From contig JAESUZ010000966.1 of the NCBI GenBank assembly GCA_017311185.1, positions 1-64,000 on the forward strand: 64,000 nt of DNA. The letters run 5' to 3'. This document shows positions 11,733 through 22,589 of this stretch, piece after piece (the stretch's first letter is position 1; each line of letters starts with the position of its first letter). Source of the DNA: Proteles cristata cristata (taxonomy: Eukaryota; Chordata; Mammalia; Carnivora; Hyaenidae). The position numbers and the translations under genes are program-made. Under the pieces are notes generated by a model. The model ran no database searches, was not told where the DNA came from, and was given only the letters and a program-made list of their open reading frames with translations.

Positions 11733-11950
11733 CTGAGGGATGGCTGGGTACTCAGTTAAGCATCCAACTCCTCATTTCAGGTTGGGTCATGATCTCAAGG
11801 TCATGATATCGAGCGGGCTCAGCACTGGGCATGGATCCTACTCGGAATCTCTTTCTCCCTCTGCCCTTAATCCTGCACACGTATGTGTATGCTTGTACTC
11901 TCTCCCGCTCGTTCCCGTTTCTCTCTCTCTCTCTCTCTCTCACAAAAAAA
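11733..11950 (+). mobile_element. CAN SINE, diverged
   Basis: GGGATGGCTGGGTACTCAGT, ACTCCTCATTTCAGG, GGTCATGATCTCAAGG, then TC-rich CTCTCTCTCTCACAAAAAAA. The head has a small deletion relative to other copies. No convincing target-site duplication. Confidence 0.85.
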
Positions 11951-12007
11951 GAAAGCTAGTAAAATATGGTTTTCATGTCCTTGGAGGGTAATATTAAAAA
12001 TCAATTA

Positions 12008-12212
12008 GGAACACCTGGGTGGCTACATCGGTTAAGCGTCTGATTTCATCTCAGGTCACAATCTCATAGTTTGTGAGTTTGAGCCCTGCGTCGGGCTCTG
12101 TGCTGACAGCTAGCTCAGAGCCTGGAGCCTGCTTCAGATTCTGATTCTCCCTCTCTCTTTGCCCCTCCCCTGCTCACGCTGTCTCTCTCTCTCAAAAATA
12201 AATAAACTTTTA
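12008..12212 (+). mobile_element. CAN SINE (feline type)
   Basis: Head begins at GGAACACCTGGGTGGC. The duplicated CTAGCTCAGAGCCTGGAGCC block and full TC body are present, with a CAAAAATAAATAAACTTT tail. A 12-bp target-site duplication, AAAAATCAATTA, lies at 11996-12007 and 12213-12224. Confidence 0.95.
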
Positions 12213-12224
12213 AAAAATCAATTA

Positions 12225-13251
12225 AAGGACAAGGGGGAGGAAATAAGCATGTATAACTGTGAGTGTGTGAGTGTATGTGTGTACATGAATTGAGTGGGGA
12301 GGATCCTTGGCATAAATTGTTATCTGCCTCTTAGAATGTGAGAAAAGACATTTCTGCCCCTGGCTGGTGCAACTTCAAACAGGTCTTTTCCGCTTTCTGG
12401 GCCTCAAACACCATAAATATAAAATGTAACCTATTGGCTTTATGAGGCTGAAAGGTCTTGGAACTTCTTGCACCTCTCAAATAGTCTCTGGTTCTAGAAC
12501 TCCCTTTTACAACCTGGATTCCAGCTCTAGGTGTAAGGACCACAGCCACAGAGAGACTGCAGGTGTTCCTTGCATCACTCCTTCATCTTCTAATGATACT
12601 TTCATTTTCCATTTGTTCTAACAGTACTTTATATACCCCCCTTTGCCTCATTTTCTGACAACAAAGAATAATTTCTTTTTTTCTAAATGAAAGGCCATGC
12701 GAAGCTCTAAATCCATCCCCCCATCTCTTACTTGTAAGGACCTTTGTAGGGACACCAGGAGGCTGCTGTCCAATGCAGTAAAGCACATTATTGAAAACAC
12801 CCACCGGTTATCCTCACAGCAGCTTTCAGGACCCTGGGACAAGGGGCAAGATGACATCATATGAACAGATAGGAGACAACGTGGGTATAAGAAATGAGGG
12901 TCAGGTAAGCAGAGGAGAGGACAGAGTCCTGTAGCAAATCACTCCTTATCTCCAGATTCTGGAACTGGATTCTGGAACTGGATTCCAGAACCGGATTCCA
13001 GGCAGTCAGTCCTGAGCAGTGATATACCAAGAGTAGGGGATGCCATCAATAGGGCTGCCTAGTTGGGAGGATTATTTTATCACTGATTTGTTTACAATTT
13101 TGGTATATAGTGCTGAAATGCAGGTGGATTTTAGCTTCATTATTATTTCTAAATTCTCCAGACAGTGGCCATGACGAAGTTCAAAATGAGAAAGTGAAAT
13201 ATAAAGAAAACATCCCTGTACTAAGAAGAAATGGGTTCTAATAGTCACTGA
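12225..13251. other. 1 kb without gene; small tandem repeat
   Basis: No exon or transposon recognised. 12955-13000 is a roughly 14-bp tandem repeat of GGATTCTGGAACT-like units (about three copies). 12255-12290 has GT-rich simple sequence. Confidence 0.5.
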
Positions 13252-13256
13252 GCACT

Positions 13257-13729
13257 TGGTTAGCTGAATAATGGCCTTCCAAAGATATGCAGGTGCTAAT
13301 CCACAGAACCTGTCAATGCTACCTCACATGGCAAAAGGGACACCGCAGATTTGATAGTTAAGGATCAGAAGATGAGATTATCCTGAATAACCCAGTTGGG
13401 TCTTAAATGCCATCACACATATCCTTAGAAAAGGTAGCAGAGGGAGATAATACCACAGAGAAGAGGAGAAAGCAATGTGACCACTGAAGCAGAAGTTAAA
13501 GCAATGTGGCCACAAGCCAAGGACGGTAGACAGCTACTGGAAACTGGAAGACACAGGAATGAATTCTTCCCTGGACCTTCCATAAGGAAATAGCCATGTT
13601 GACACTTTGATTTTAGCCTTACATGACTCAATCCAGACTTCTGGTTTCTAGAAGTGTAAAATAATAAATTTGTGTTCTTTAAGCTACAAACACGATGATT
13701 TGTTACAATAGCAACAGAAAACTAATACA
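13257..13729 (+). mobile_element. solo LTR, MaLR/MLT1-like
   Basis: Ancient endogenous-retrovirus-type LTR with no coding sequence. Recognised by TGAATAATGGCCTTCCAAAG, ACATGGCAAAAGGGACACC, GAGATTATCCTGAATAA, ATGTGGCCACAAGCCAAGG, polyadenylation signal AATAAA at 13662-13667, and the TAAGCTAC...ACTAATACA end. Starts TG and ends CA. Flanks GCACT (13252-13256) and GCACC (13730-13734) fit a 5-bp duplication with one change. Confidence 0.75.
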
Positions 13730-13737
13730 GCACCTGT

Positions 13738-13935
13738 AATGTACCAGATATTGCATTAGATACTTAACAAAGACAATTTCATTTGAAATCCACAACAGCC
13801 CTGTGAAACAGTATCATGCTCATTTCACAGATGAGGAAAGTGAGGCTCTTAGGAGATCACCTAAGCAATTCCTAGAAAGCCTGAATTGGAACTCAGGTAC
13901 ATGTAACTTCAGAATGTGTTTCTTCCCAGTATGAC
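13738..13935 (-). mobile_element. MIR, reverse
   Basis: Reverse MIR signature in order: GTACCAGATATTGCATTAGA, CATTTCACAGATGAGGAAAG, TGAGGCTC, then GGAACTCAGG. About 200 bp, heavily diverged. Confidence 0.75.
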
Positions 13936-14049
13936 ATGTAATAAAAATAACTGTAATATTGAGAACTTATACTCATCTGAAGTCCATGCTAAGAAATTCA
14001 CAGGTATGATTTCTGTTAATTCTCCCTGAGATTTAGACTACAAAAAAAT

Positions 14050-14225
14050 TTAGTAGCTGGATAACAATGGGAAAACTACTTACTCTCTGTGACTCTGTTT
14101 CATATTTGTAAAATGGAGCTGAATATAGTATTACCTGCCTCATGAGGGTGTTCCAAAGATGAAATAATTTAATATTTGTAAAAAAGTTTAGAACGGTGCT
14201 TAGAACATGGTAAGTGCCGTGTTTT
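14050..14225 (+). mobile_element. MIR
   Basis: Forward MIR: CTCTGTGACTCTGTTTCATA, TTGTAAAATGGAGCTGAATA, CTGCCTCATGAGGGTGTT, GAACGGTGCTTAGAACATGG, TAAGTGCCGTG. Confidence 0.75.
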
Positions 14226-14269
14226 AAAAGTAACCATGATGATACATTCTCTCAGGAATAGTGTCCTGC

Positions 14270-14400
14270 CTCATCTGGTAGGTAACAGGTAATCTTGAGC
14301 CAGTTCCTTCACTAGGTTAGGAGGCCTTGAAACATTGAGATTTCATGATTCAGTGCCTCGTTAGGCCTCAGTTTCCCCAAGTATGAAATGAGGGCTTTGG
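14270..14400 (+). mobile_element. possible second MIR fragment
   Basis: GAGCCAGTTCCTTCACTAGG, then GCCTCAGTTTCCCCAAGTAT and GAAATGAGGGCTTTGG match the MIR core (TGAGCCTCAGTTTCC...AAATGAGG). It lies just after another MIR. Confidence 0.5.
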
Positions 14401-15187
14401 AAAATAAAGAGATCTGTCATTACATGATCACATGGGAAGTCTGGTGGTGGCTAAAAGCATCAAAGATTTTGTATCTACTGTGCTTCCCAAAACTAGCTAT
14501 TTATTGTGTTCATACCCATGGAATTTGAGAGCTCAAGGCAACCAGATCACTGCATGTCACAAAGCAATTTGCTTGTAGATGACAGTTTATCCTTGCCAAG
14601 GCCTTTTAATTAGATGCTTTTGCATCCTAAAATGAGGAAGATCATTAAACTGGCTTTTGAAAAATGTAACAGCTCTTATATTTCAAAGCAGTGAGCACTG
14701 TGACATCCAACATTATTTTTACCAACATGTGACCTTTTGTCATTTCTTTTCTATCTGTCTCCTTAGAACTGTTGGGAGATAGGCCTAATGTTCATGGATG
14801 CCAGGTACCTCATTTAGCATGACAGCAAATTAGTAGGAAAAGAGTACAAGCTCAGGCTCAAATGATTCATCCACACACCAAGACTGTCTGGCAACAAGAA
14901 AGAGGACAGCCCCATCTGATGGGGTGGTGGGCACTGCTGGGTGCTTGAGGTAAGAAGTACACGGGAAGGCAAGCAGAAACACACAGAGTGATCTCCAAGG
15001 GGTAATACTGGAAGGGGAAATACACCACTGCCACCGCCACTAAGGCCAAGCCCAGTTCTGCTGGGATTGACCTTTTACATCACGAGAACTTCAGATACCA
15101 ACAGAGAACTCACTAGGAATGGTTGACTTTCTTTTCAGGAGACCTTCTCAAACTGTTTGTACACTGTCTTACCTCAAAAGTAGGTCT
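14401..15187. other. no gene; candidate conserved noncoding stretch
   Basis: No recognised repeat. 14560-14720 is AT-rich and complex, and includes CTTTTAATTAGATGCTTTTG (homeobox-like and POU-like words). The rest is ordinary intergenic sequence. Confidence 0.4.
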
Positions 15188-15486
15188 TGCAGACTAAATG
15201 CTTGTGTCCCCCACAGAACATATGTTGAACCCCTAACTGATGATGAGATGGTATTAGAAGGGTCTCTGTGGGAGGGAATTAGTTCATGAGGGCAGAGTTC
15301 CCTCAACCCTCCCACTGTGTGAGGACAGCACACTAAGGCAGCCATCTGCAAACCAGCAAGCTGGGCCTCAGCCAAGAACCTAACGATGCTGGCACCTTAA
15401 CGTTCGACAGTGAGGAATAAATTTCTGTTGTTTATAAGCCACCTAGCCTATGGTATGGTGTTAGAACAGCCAGAGGAACTTAGACA
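15188..15486 (+). mobile_element. LTR, MaLR/MLT1-like, internally shortened
   Basis: TGCAGACTAAATGCTTGTGT, ATATGTTGAACCCCTAACT, GATGGTATTAGAAGG, GTGTGAGGACAGCACA, polyadenylation signal AATAAA at 15416-15421, then TTTCTGTTGTTTATAAGCCA and the terminal ACTTAGACA. It is shorter than I expect for the family. Non-coding relic of an ancient LTR retroelement. Confidence 0.75.
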
Positions 15487-16180
15487 CAAGGTTAATAGTT
15501 TCTAGCTACTTCCACAAAATATGAGAACCTCTCTTTACCATCCAACATTCTCTCAGACCTCCATGTAACAACAGCTATACTTCACAAACGGTGGTTGAGA
15601 AAACAGTGACAAATAGTTACTGAAGCCCAGAATATATACATTCAAGAAATGCTATATACATTTGCAAGTAATATATTTAATAAGTTTCCTGCAAGTATTT
15701 TGTGAAGGTCTTAAAATAATTTTATTCCTCCCCACTCTTGAGGCTGCTGTCAAGTGGGCATTTTGGCTCTGTTTTCCTCCTACCTCCTTGTCCTGATATG
15801 GCCACTAAGCCTCCTCCTCAAACAGGGTTGCTATGGAACTCGAATTTAATGTTCTGACCAATCAGGCTCACTGTTACTTTTTCTGTGGTTTAGGCAGCTT
15901 CTCTCCAATGCAGTAGTACACACACATGCAAAACCTGGGGCAAAATCTCCCTATAAGACTCAAGAGTGTGCCTCCCAATTCCATCCAAGCTATCCCATGC
16001 CTTCCCTGCACCCCAGTTCTGATATCCCTGTGTTCCTCATTCCATAGCCAACTTTTCTGTTCGGAATGAGAGGAGTGTATCCAGGTGGCCTCAATGAGGA
16101 GCTACCCTTTGAAATGGGCCTTGAAGATGGGCAGGCGATTCACAGGTAAGAATAAGGCTAAAAGCATTACAAGCGCTGAG
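15487..16180. other. no recognised feature
   Basis: Unique-looking intergenic DNA. A CCAAT-like word occurs at about 15858 (GACCAATCAGG) without promoter context. Confidence 0.45.
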
Positions 16181-16348
16181 CAGTGGTTATCAGAGTAGGA
16201 GCATCTGTTAAATATGCAGAGGTCTGGACTCCACGCTCAGAGAGTCTGACTCCTTAAGTTTGGAATAGGACCCAGAAATTTTCATGTTCAACAAATGCCC
16301 TACACAGTTCTGCTAGTGGCCATTTAGAACACACGTTAAGAAACACTG
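16181..16348. mobile_element. hAT-Charlie MITE, MER5-like
   Basis: Left terminus CAGTGGTTATCAGAG and right terminus AACACACGTTAAGAAACACTG are degenerate inverted repeats. Internal GTTAAATATGCAGAGGTCTG and GGACCCAGAAATTTTCATGT match the layout of MER5A. Non-autonomous and dead. Confidence 0.75.
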
Positions 16349-16351
16349 ACC

Positions 16352-17204
16352 TAGAAACAGGCTTAGCACATCAAATACAATTTGCTCACCTATAGAACTG
16401 TGCAGGAAAACCCCTGCTGACTGTCTTGAGTGAACTTGGGATTCATCTAAACAAACTAGTCCATGTACACAATTAAAAACAATCCTGATCCCTCGGTATT
16501 GCTGAGTAATGGCATGCTAAACAAATCCTGCCCAACAATGAGCTAGTATTTTCTTTTATCTGTTTTTCTAACTCCACACAAGCTCAATTTTCCAAGTATA
16601 TAATGTGCATTTTTTTTGTCCTGCAAATCACAAAACAAAAGATACTCCTTTTGTATACCTTTATACCAAAAGGTGTACCTTTTGTAACATCTTTATATCA
16701 AAAGGTTATGACACTTCACATTTTAAGGGGCCGTGCTTCATGATTTTGAGCCTCAGAGCTCTTGGCACCTGTGTAAAGGTAGTCTTTCCACATGAACCAA
16801 AATGCCCTTGTAAATTTGAGATGGAGGAGTGGAGTGAAAAGAAGGTAGTTGCACATATAAGTAAGCGTGTAAACCTGAGGGTAAAGTCAGTAAATTAAGG
16901 CATAAAGCTCACCATGCCAAGGTTAGGAGTTTAAGCCACATGTGAACTAGATCGCTATTCTCCATCTCTTCTCAGGGCCTATCCATTCCCAATCACCAAC
17001 GAAGGAAAAGAAAAGGTCTGGGCATAAAAGTATGGCTAGACCTATGCAAGACATCCCAGCTACCTGTAAATAAGTTAAAGATATAGAGCACATATTTTAA
17101 AAAGAATGGCTTAGGAGCACTACCTTTTCTATTACAAAGTAAAATATATTTTACCTCAGTCAACTCAAATATAATAGTTTTATATGCCACCTTTTTTTAT
17201 AGCA
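16352..17204. other. no gene; small palindrome
   Basis: No recognised repeat. CAAAAGGTGTACCTTTTG at 16667-16684 is a perfect inverted repeat with 8-bp arms. Related words nearby (ATACTCCTTTTGTATACC, ATATCAAAAGG) give 16640-16705 an imperfect palindromic texture. Confidence 0.45.
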
Positions 17205-17265
17205 AGTTTTTTATTTTTTTAAGAGAGATGTAGCAGGGGGGAATCTTAAGCAGGCTCCATGCTCG
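17205..17265 (-). mobile_element. truncated CAN SINE fragment, reverse
   Basis: TTTTTTATTTTTTTAAGAGA, GGGGGGAATCTTAAGCAGGC and TCCATGCTC match the tail and body of the reverse SINE. The tRNA-like head is absent. Confidence 0.6.
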
Positions 17266-18055
17266 TTTGTGTCTTTACATGAGTATGTAAAACATCTTCT
17301 GTGAGTCAAGCTGAGAAGGAGAAATGTGGCTAGTGATGTTTTGTAGATGGATATAAAATGGAGGAAAGTACCCTACCAAGGTCCTTTCAAAATATGCTGG
17401 CTTTCCAGTGTCCAATTTTGTCAATCATAACCCAATAAAGAAGTGAAAACTAAATTCAACAGTCTAAAGAGAAATGTAATTTTCATATGATTCACTGGGC
17501 TTCTGAATCCTTTTCCGACTTCCACTAAAGAGCTTATAAGAAATTTAACATCCCATCCAAAAAAAAAAAAATCACACACAGTTTAAGCTGCTGTCTTACA
17601 CTTGAATGGCCATTGTTATAACTCAAGAAGGCTTTGACCCAAGGCATGCTGGGACCTTGCCAAGAAGTCACCTTTGTTAATTGAAAAGATGATGGGACTA
17701 GTCTAGATAGAACCAGAGAAACTAATTCCACAGGCTAGCTTGGAGAAGGTAGCTCAGTCTCCCAAAGGCTATGATATTTTCTGTTCAAAACCAGAAAACA
17801 TTCTGTATCAATTAGGAATCTGAGAAGTAGCCAAACACATCAAAGACAGACAGTCAGTAGTCAGGTTGTAATCAATTCCTCTATATAGAACAAGTCCCTA
17901 AACCAGCAGCTAACCAAAAGGGAACAAGATCTAACCCCCTAAGAAGGTACTGACAAGAATTTTTAGGGGGTTAGAACCAAAGTTAACTGAGTCAATGCTC
18001 CTAATGGGAACCTACCTTAGATATTCCTAGATAACGTGGATGACATGACGGGGAT
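17266..18055. other. no recognised feature
   Basis: Ordinary AT-rich intergenic sequence. Short open frames only. Confidence 0.45.
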
Positions 18056-18170
18056 CAAGACAGGACCTCTGAAACTAATGTCTCCAGATGAGTTAATATA
18101 AATAATGGACATAGTGTGGTGCTTGGCAAAGAATAACCCCTCAAGAAGTGTTGTTATTATAAGAGTTACT
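18056..18170 (+). mobile_element. MIR 3' part
   Basis: GAGTTAATATAAATAATGG, ACATAGTGTGGTGCTTGGCA, CCTCAAGAAGTGTTGTTATT fits the MIR 3' end (AGTGCCTGGCACATAGTAAG...GTTATTATT). Confidence 0.55.
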
Positions 18171-18311
18171 TAGCAAACCATAACACAACTGCTTGGTTAC
18201 CCTTGCCTTCCACTAGGCCAATTCTGAAGCCCATGACCATGCAGGGGTTCAGAGTTCACAAGTACACTAGGTCTGGACATAAGGAATGGTCAGGCTAAGA
18301 CTGCAAATGCA

Positions 18312-18780
18312 GCACTGCAAGGCAGTTAAGACTGTGGGTTCTGAGGGGTGCGTGGGTGGCTTAGTAGATTAAGCATCTGATTCGGCTCAGGTCATGATCT
18401 CACAGTTGTGAGTTCGACCCCCGCATCGGAAGCAGGAGCCCAGAGCCTGCTTTGGATTCTGTATCTCCCTCTCTCTCTGCCCCTCCCCCAATCACACTCT
18501 GTCTCTCAAAAAAATAAACAAACATAAAAAAAAAAAAAGACCATGGGTTCTGAAATCAAACCATCTGGATTAAAACTCTAGCTTGTCCATGCTATGTAAC
18601 CTTAGGCAAGTTGCTGAACTTCTCTGTGCCTCTGTTTGGCCTTCCACAAAACAAGCATGGCAAAAATATTTCATTGGGTTGTTATAAAACTTAAATTGAC
18701 ACAGTATATGTAAAGTACGTGGTAACTTAACACACAGTAAGCACTCATTAAATGTTCATAATTGTAATTATTATTTCTTT
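18312..18780 (+). mobile_element. MIR split by SINE insertion
   Basis: Left part about 18312-18344 (CAAGGCAGTTAAGACTGTGG). Right part 18539-18780: GGGTTCTGAAATCAAACC, CTATGTAACCTTAGGCAAG, TTGCTGAACTTCTCTGTGCC, then ACACACAGTAAGCACTCATT. The two halves form one MIR interrupted by the SINE at 18345-18538. Confidence 0.8.
18345..18538 (+). mobile_element. CAN SINE inserted in MIR
   Basis: GGGGTGCGTGGGTGGCTTAG, GGTCATGATCTCACAG, TC body and a CAAAAAAATAAACAAACATA tail. The target-site duplication GACTGTGGGTTCTGA / GACCATGGGTTCTGA (18330-18344, 18539-18553) has two differences and comes from MIR sequence. Confidence 0.95.
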
Positions 18781-19639
18781 TCTCATTCAGGGCTGGCTCA
18801 GGAAGCATGACACGATGTGTAGTTTTGGAGATCTGTCGGCTTATCTGGGAAAAGCTGAGGAGGACAGACTACAAAGGAAACAGAGCAAGAGCTAATAAAT
18901 TAAGAGGATAATGGCTACTAGTGACATGAAGATGGCCCCTATTGGAGGGCATATTTGCACTTTAATAGAGGCCTTAGGGGTGCCTCAACCTGAAGCAATG
19001 ATTTCAATGCAGGTTTCAAATCTTGTGGCATATCTAAGGGGGGAGAAGTGATGATATCAAGGACTGTTAACCGCCCCCCTCACTACACAGCAAGGAGGCA
19101 GCTACCTACACCATCTAGGGATGGGACCCAGGAGTGCTTTGGTCTAATGGCCAGGGGAAAGTCAGGATGCAGAGATTGCCTCAGATCTCCTTGCTCTGTA
19201 AGAGTGTCCCAAGCTGGTTTGGTGAGGGAAGATGTTTTTTTCATTTATGCTTGCAATTTTCTCATTGTAGTGCTGTATTCAACCCTAACCCCACATCAGC
19301 TAAAATGGCGGTTATTACATTTTGCTTAATGAAAAGGAAACTAATGAGTATAACTAAGGTGATTAGCCAAAATGAATCACCAATTTAGGGAGGAGTGCTG
19401 GCTCAGCAGGGGCACAGCTCACTTCCAGGTGCGGGCACCAAATTGCAGCTCCCAGCAACCACTAGAAAGGACTTTACAAGAGGAAATCACCACAGTAGAC
19501 CAATATCTAGCACTTCTGTTATGCCTAAATAGCCACCCTTTCCTCTCTCCTTTGCCCTCTGAGGACCTGCCCTTTGCACTCTCAGAGCAACTTCCCCAAA
19601 AGAGTATAGGGACTGCATTAGGGAAGGCAGAAAAGCACA
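18781..19639. other. no recognised gene or repeat
   Basis: Moderately GC-balanced. Open frames of 84-104 codons occur (19048-19329, 19134-19388, 19372-19686) but overlap, lack known motifs, and the last runs into a MIR. Confidence 0.45.
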
Positions 19640-19803
19640 GAGAACACGGGGCTTTGAAGACAGACCAATGTGGGACTGAATCCTAGAGCTTCTACCACTA
19701 CCTGTGTGAGCATGAGTAGGTTATTTCACCTTGGTGAGCTTTAGTTCCCTTATCTCAAAATGGGAGTCAAATGGGTACCCCAGAAGGCTGCTGTAGCAAT
19801 TTA
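19640..19803 (+). mobile_element. MIR
   Basis: AGCACAGAGAACACGGGGCT, GACTGAATCCTAGAGCTTCT, ACTACCTGTGTGAGCATGAG, ATTTCACCTTGGTGAGC, CCTTATCTCAAAATGGGAGT. Confidence 0.75.
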
Positions 19804-19960
19804 ATGACATCATTGTTTCATTCAACAAATGTTTATGGAATGTCTGTTTTATGGCTCTCGGAGACTGTGCTAGGTGTTAGCCATACATCAGGGGAAAAAA
19901 GCTTTTTCCACCCCCATGGAACTTACAATCACAAGGGGAAGACAACAGTGGCTCCACCAA
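19804..19960 (-). mobile_element. L2 3' end, reverse
   Basis: Reverse L2 terminus: CATTCAACAAATGTTTATGG, GACTGTGCTAGGTGTTAGCC, ATACATCAGGGG, CATGGAACTTACAATCACAA, GGGGAAGACA. It abuts the MIR on its left. Confidence 0.75.
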
Positions 19961-20035
19961 ACAATAAAATGACTTCATGCTTACAGAAGGGCAAGAGCAA
20001 TTGGTGGTTGGAGATTATTAAAAACTAGAAACTAG

Positions 20036-20259
20036 AGGGGCGCCTGGGTGGCTTAGTCGGTTAAGCGTCCGACTTTCGCTTAGGTCATGATCTCGCGGTT
20101 CGTGGGTTCGAGCCGTGTGTCGGGCTCTGTGCTGACTGCCAGCTCAGAGCCTGGAGCCTGTTTCAGTCTGTGACTCCCTCTCTCTCTGACCCACCCCTGC
20201 TCACGCTGTCTCTCTCTCCTAGAAATAAATAAAACATTAAAAAATTAAAAAAAAAAAAA
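20036..20259 (+). mobile_element. young CAN SINE (CTGTTTCAGTCTGTGACT subtype)
   Basis: Nearly intact head GGGGCGCCTGGGTGGCTTAG, A-box-like GTGGCTTAGTCGGTTAAGC, B-box-like GTGGGTTCGAGCC, and subtype-specific GCTGACTGCCAGCTCAGAGC / CTGTTTCAGTCTGTGACTCC. A perfect 15-bp target-site duplication, AAAACTAGAAACTAG, lies at 20021-20035 and 20260-20274. Long pure A tail. Among the least decayed insertions in the window. Confidence 0.97.
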
Positions 20260-20274
20260 AAAACTAGAAACTAG

Positions 20275-21109
20275 GCCTCTGGCCCACCTTTAATACAAAC
20301 AACACTACCTGGCCCACCTTTAACACAAACACTACTACTATATTTCTGAAAAAGTACCCCTTCCCTAGGCTGCCTCATTGTTGGACGCTGCCTGCCTATT
20401 AAAATTTCTACTCACTGATTCAACATTGACTACTAGTGGAAATGGAAAAAAGGCAAGTGTGGCTTGATCACAGTGGGGGGGATAGAGTGGAGGAGGAAGA
20501 AAGTGCAAAGTCCAGGAGAAGCAAGTTTGAGCTTTTGGGAACATATTAAAGACTTTATATTTTATATCAAGTACAAGTGGAAGTCACTGGAGAGTTTTTG
20601 GTAATATAAGATCATTTTGTGTTTTTCCAAAGATCCCCTTTTCCCAACACGTTAGAATAAGAATTTTCAAACATACAGAAAGTTTTATGGAATTTTACAG
20701 TGAACACCTGCATCCCACCCCCACAAGCCTCTGACTGGCATCAACTTCATGATCTATGTATCCATCTATGATCCCTATGCACCCAAGCAGTCTTCTTTTC
20801 ATATGCATTTCAGAAGTTGCAGTCATCAATACACTTCCCACTAAATACTTTAACATGGCTACCATTAACTAGAGTTAAATGTTTATTTTATTTTTTCTTT
20901 CCCCCTAATAATCACATTTAAAAATCTGACTGCTGAATAGAAGTCACCACTGAGAGGGCACTCAAGGAAGCCTTCAGGGGTGCTGGAAATACTCTACATC
21001 TTGATCTGAGGGATAGTTATAGGAGTATCTATGTATGGAAAAGTTCATCCAGCTCTATACTTAAGAGTAGTGCATCTTGTACATACAACTGTAGGTTGTA
21101 TGTACAAAG
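20275..21109. other. no recognised feature
   Basis: A 28-bp phrase beginning GGCCCACCTTTAA repeats once in tandem at about 20281-20340. Otherwise unique-looking intergenic sequence. Confidence 0.45.
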
Positions 21110-21121
21110 AAGTAGAAAGAA

Positions 21122-21347
21122 GGGGTGCCTGGGTGGCTCAGTCAGTTAAGCATCTGACTTCGGCTCTGGTCATGATCTCATGGTTCGGGGGTTCGAGCCT
21201 CATGTTGGGATCTGTGCTGAGAGATAGCTCAGAGCCTGGAGCCTGCTTCTGATTCTGTGTCTCCCTCTCTCTCTGACCCTCCCCTGCTCACACTGCCTCT
21301 CTCTCTCTCTCTCAGAAATAAATAAAACATTAAAAAAAATTTTTTTT
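21122..21347 (+). mobile_element. CAN SINE (feline type)
   Basis: GGGGTGCCTGGGTGGCTCAG, GGTTCGGGGGTTCGAGCC, AGCCTGGAGCCTGCTTCTG, TC run, A/T tail. A 12-bp target-site duplication, AAGTAGAAAGAA, lies at 21110-21121 and 21348-21359. Confidence 0.96.
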
Positions 21348-21514
21348 AAGTAGAAAGAAAATACCTGGGCAAAGTGAAGACACAGATTGGAGGGTGTCAA
21401 GTATGGAAGAGGTGGCCCCAGTGAGGAAGCTATTATAATGCACACACAAAAAAAGAATGATGGCTTCCACTATGGCAGTGTTATTGAAGAAGAAAAGAAA
21501 TAGATTGAATATAT

Positions 21515-21600
21515 TTCAAAAAATATATATATTAAATAATATATAAATAATATATATAATATAATAAACATATATACTAAAATATATATTAAAGAAAAAG
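21515..21600. repeat. AT-rich low-complexity tract
   Basis: Imperfect TATATAT / TTAAATAATATATAAATAAT array about 85 bp long, able to form hairpins. No transposon boundary seen. Confidence 0.85.
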
Positions 21601-22007
21601 AAATATCAGAATTTGCTGAGGTTCTAAATGTGAAATGCCAGGGAATCATTAGGTGGCAGGCATTATGCATGTTGACAGGACACACAGAAGAAAGACCACA
21701 ATGGGATTCATGTAGGGAAAACTATAGAGACAGTCCAGTTTTGAAAACTGTTGGTTCCAGTTGCCTCTGGAATATCCAAATGCCAATGTCAAATTTTTAT
21801 TACATAGATGGGTCTAGAGGTCACAGAAAGTCTGGAATAAAGATAGAAATATGGTAGTCATCAGGACATAGATTGTATCTGAAGCCAAGATTATGACTGA
21901 GATCAGTCAGGGAGAGATTGTAGCAGGACAGGAAACACAACTAGGATAACTTGTGTGAAGAATTTAGCACATACACCGCACATAGGAAACACACAGGGTA
22001 GCTACTC

Positions 22008-22252
22008 TTCTTCTTCTTCTTTCTTCCTTTCTCCTCCTCCTTCATCATCATCATCATCATGACTCATCATCATCATCATCATGACTAGACCTAACATATC
22101 ATCATCATGACTAGACCTAACATATCATCGTCATCATCATGACTAGACCTAACATATCAGCAGCAGCATCATGTCTAGACCTAACATATCATCAGCAGCA
22201 TCATGTCTACACCTAACATATCATCATCATCATGACTAGACAGACCTAACAT

Positions 22253-22284
<32 letters not shown>

Positions 22285-22375
22285 CATGCCTAGACCTAAC
22301 ATACCAGCAGCAGCAGCAGCATCATGGCTAGACCTAACATAGCAGCAGCAGCAGCAGCATGACTGGGCCTAACAT
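22008..22375. repeat. compound CTT / CAT / CAG microsatellite and minisatellite
   Basis: A CTT-rich start (22008-22045) leads into (CAT)n runs separated by a repeated spacer GACTAGACCTAACATA. The spacer or a one- or two-base variant (GTCTAGACC, GTCTACACC, GACTGGGCC) recurs roughly nine times with 25-50 bp spacing. Trinucleotide runs between spacers switch from CAT in the left part to CAG-rich on the right (for example 22300-22320 and 22340-22360). No cas genes or constant repeats, so it is not a CRISPR. Confidence 0.95.
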
Positions 22376-22589
22376 AACAAAAAGGGACAACATGATAGAG
22401 AAAATACTGACCCTGGAGTTAACTTTAAGAGCTCAAAGATGCAGTTGTCGTTTTCTGCTCACTCTGTGAATAATGCACAAGACAGATGCCTGACAAAGCA
22501 GAATATTTTTCTTCCGGACCATTTAGCAAACATGTAACGAGAGCTTAATCTGGGCCTAAGAACAAAGAATACTAGAAAATGTAACAATA

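Noticed and set aside
13257..15486. A single provirus bounded by the two MaLR-type LTRs
   Set aside because: The LTRs are of different subtypes, their mutual similarity is low, and the interval holds MIRs and unique DNA but no gag- or pol-like sequence.
16640..16705. Palindromic MITE
   Set aside because: Only one short perfect palindrome plus scattered related words. No boundaries or target duplication.
20036..20120. tRNA gene-like heads with A and B boxes in SINEs
   Set aside because: The heads derive from tRNA but sit in SINEs with TC bodies, A tails and target-site duplications. The cloverleaf is not intact by eye.
22044..22375. CRISPR-like repeat/spacer pattern
   Set aside because: Intervals are low-complexity CAT/CAG runs, the repeat unit varies in length, and the context is a mammalian genome with no cas genes.
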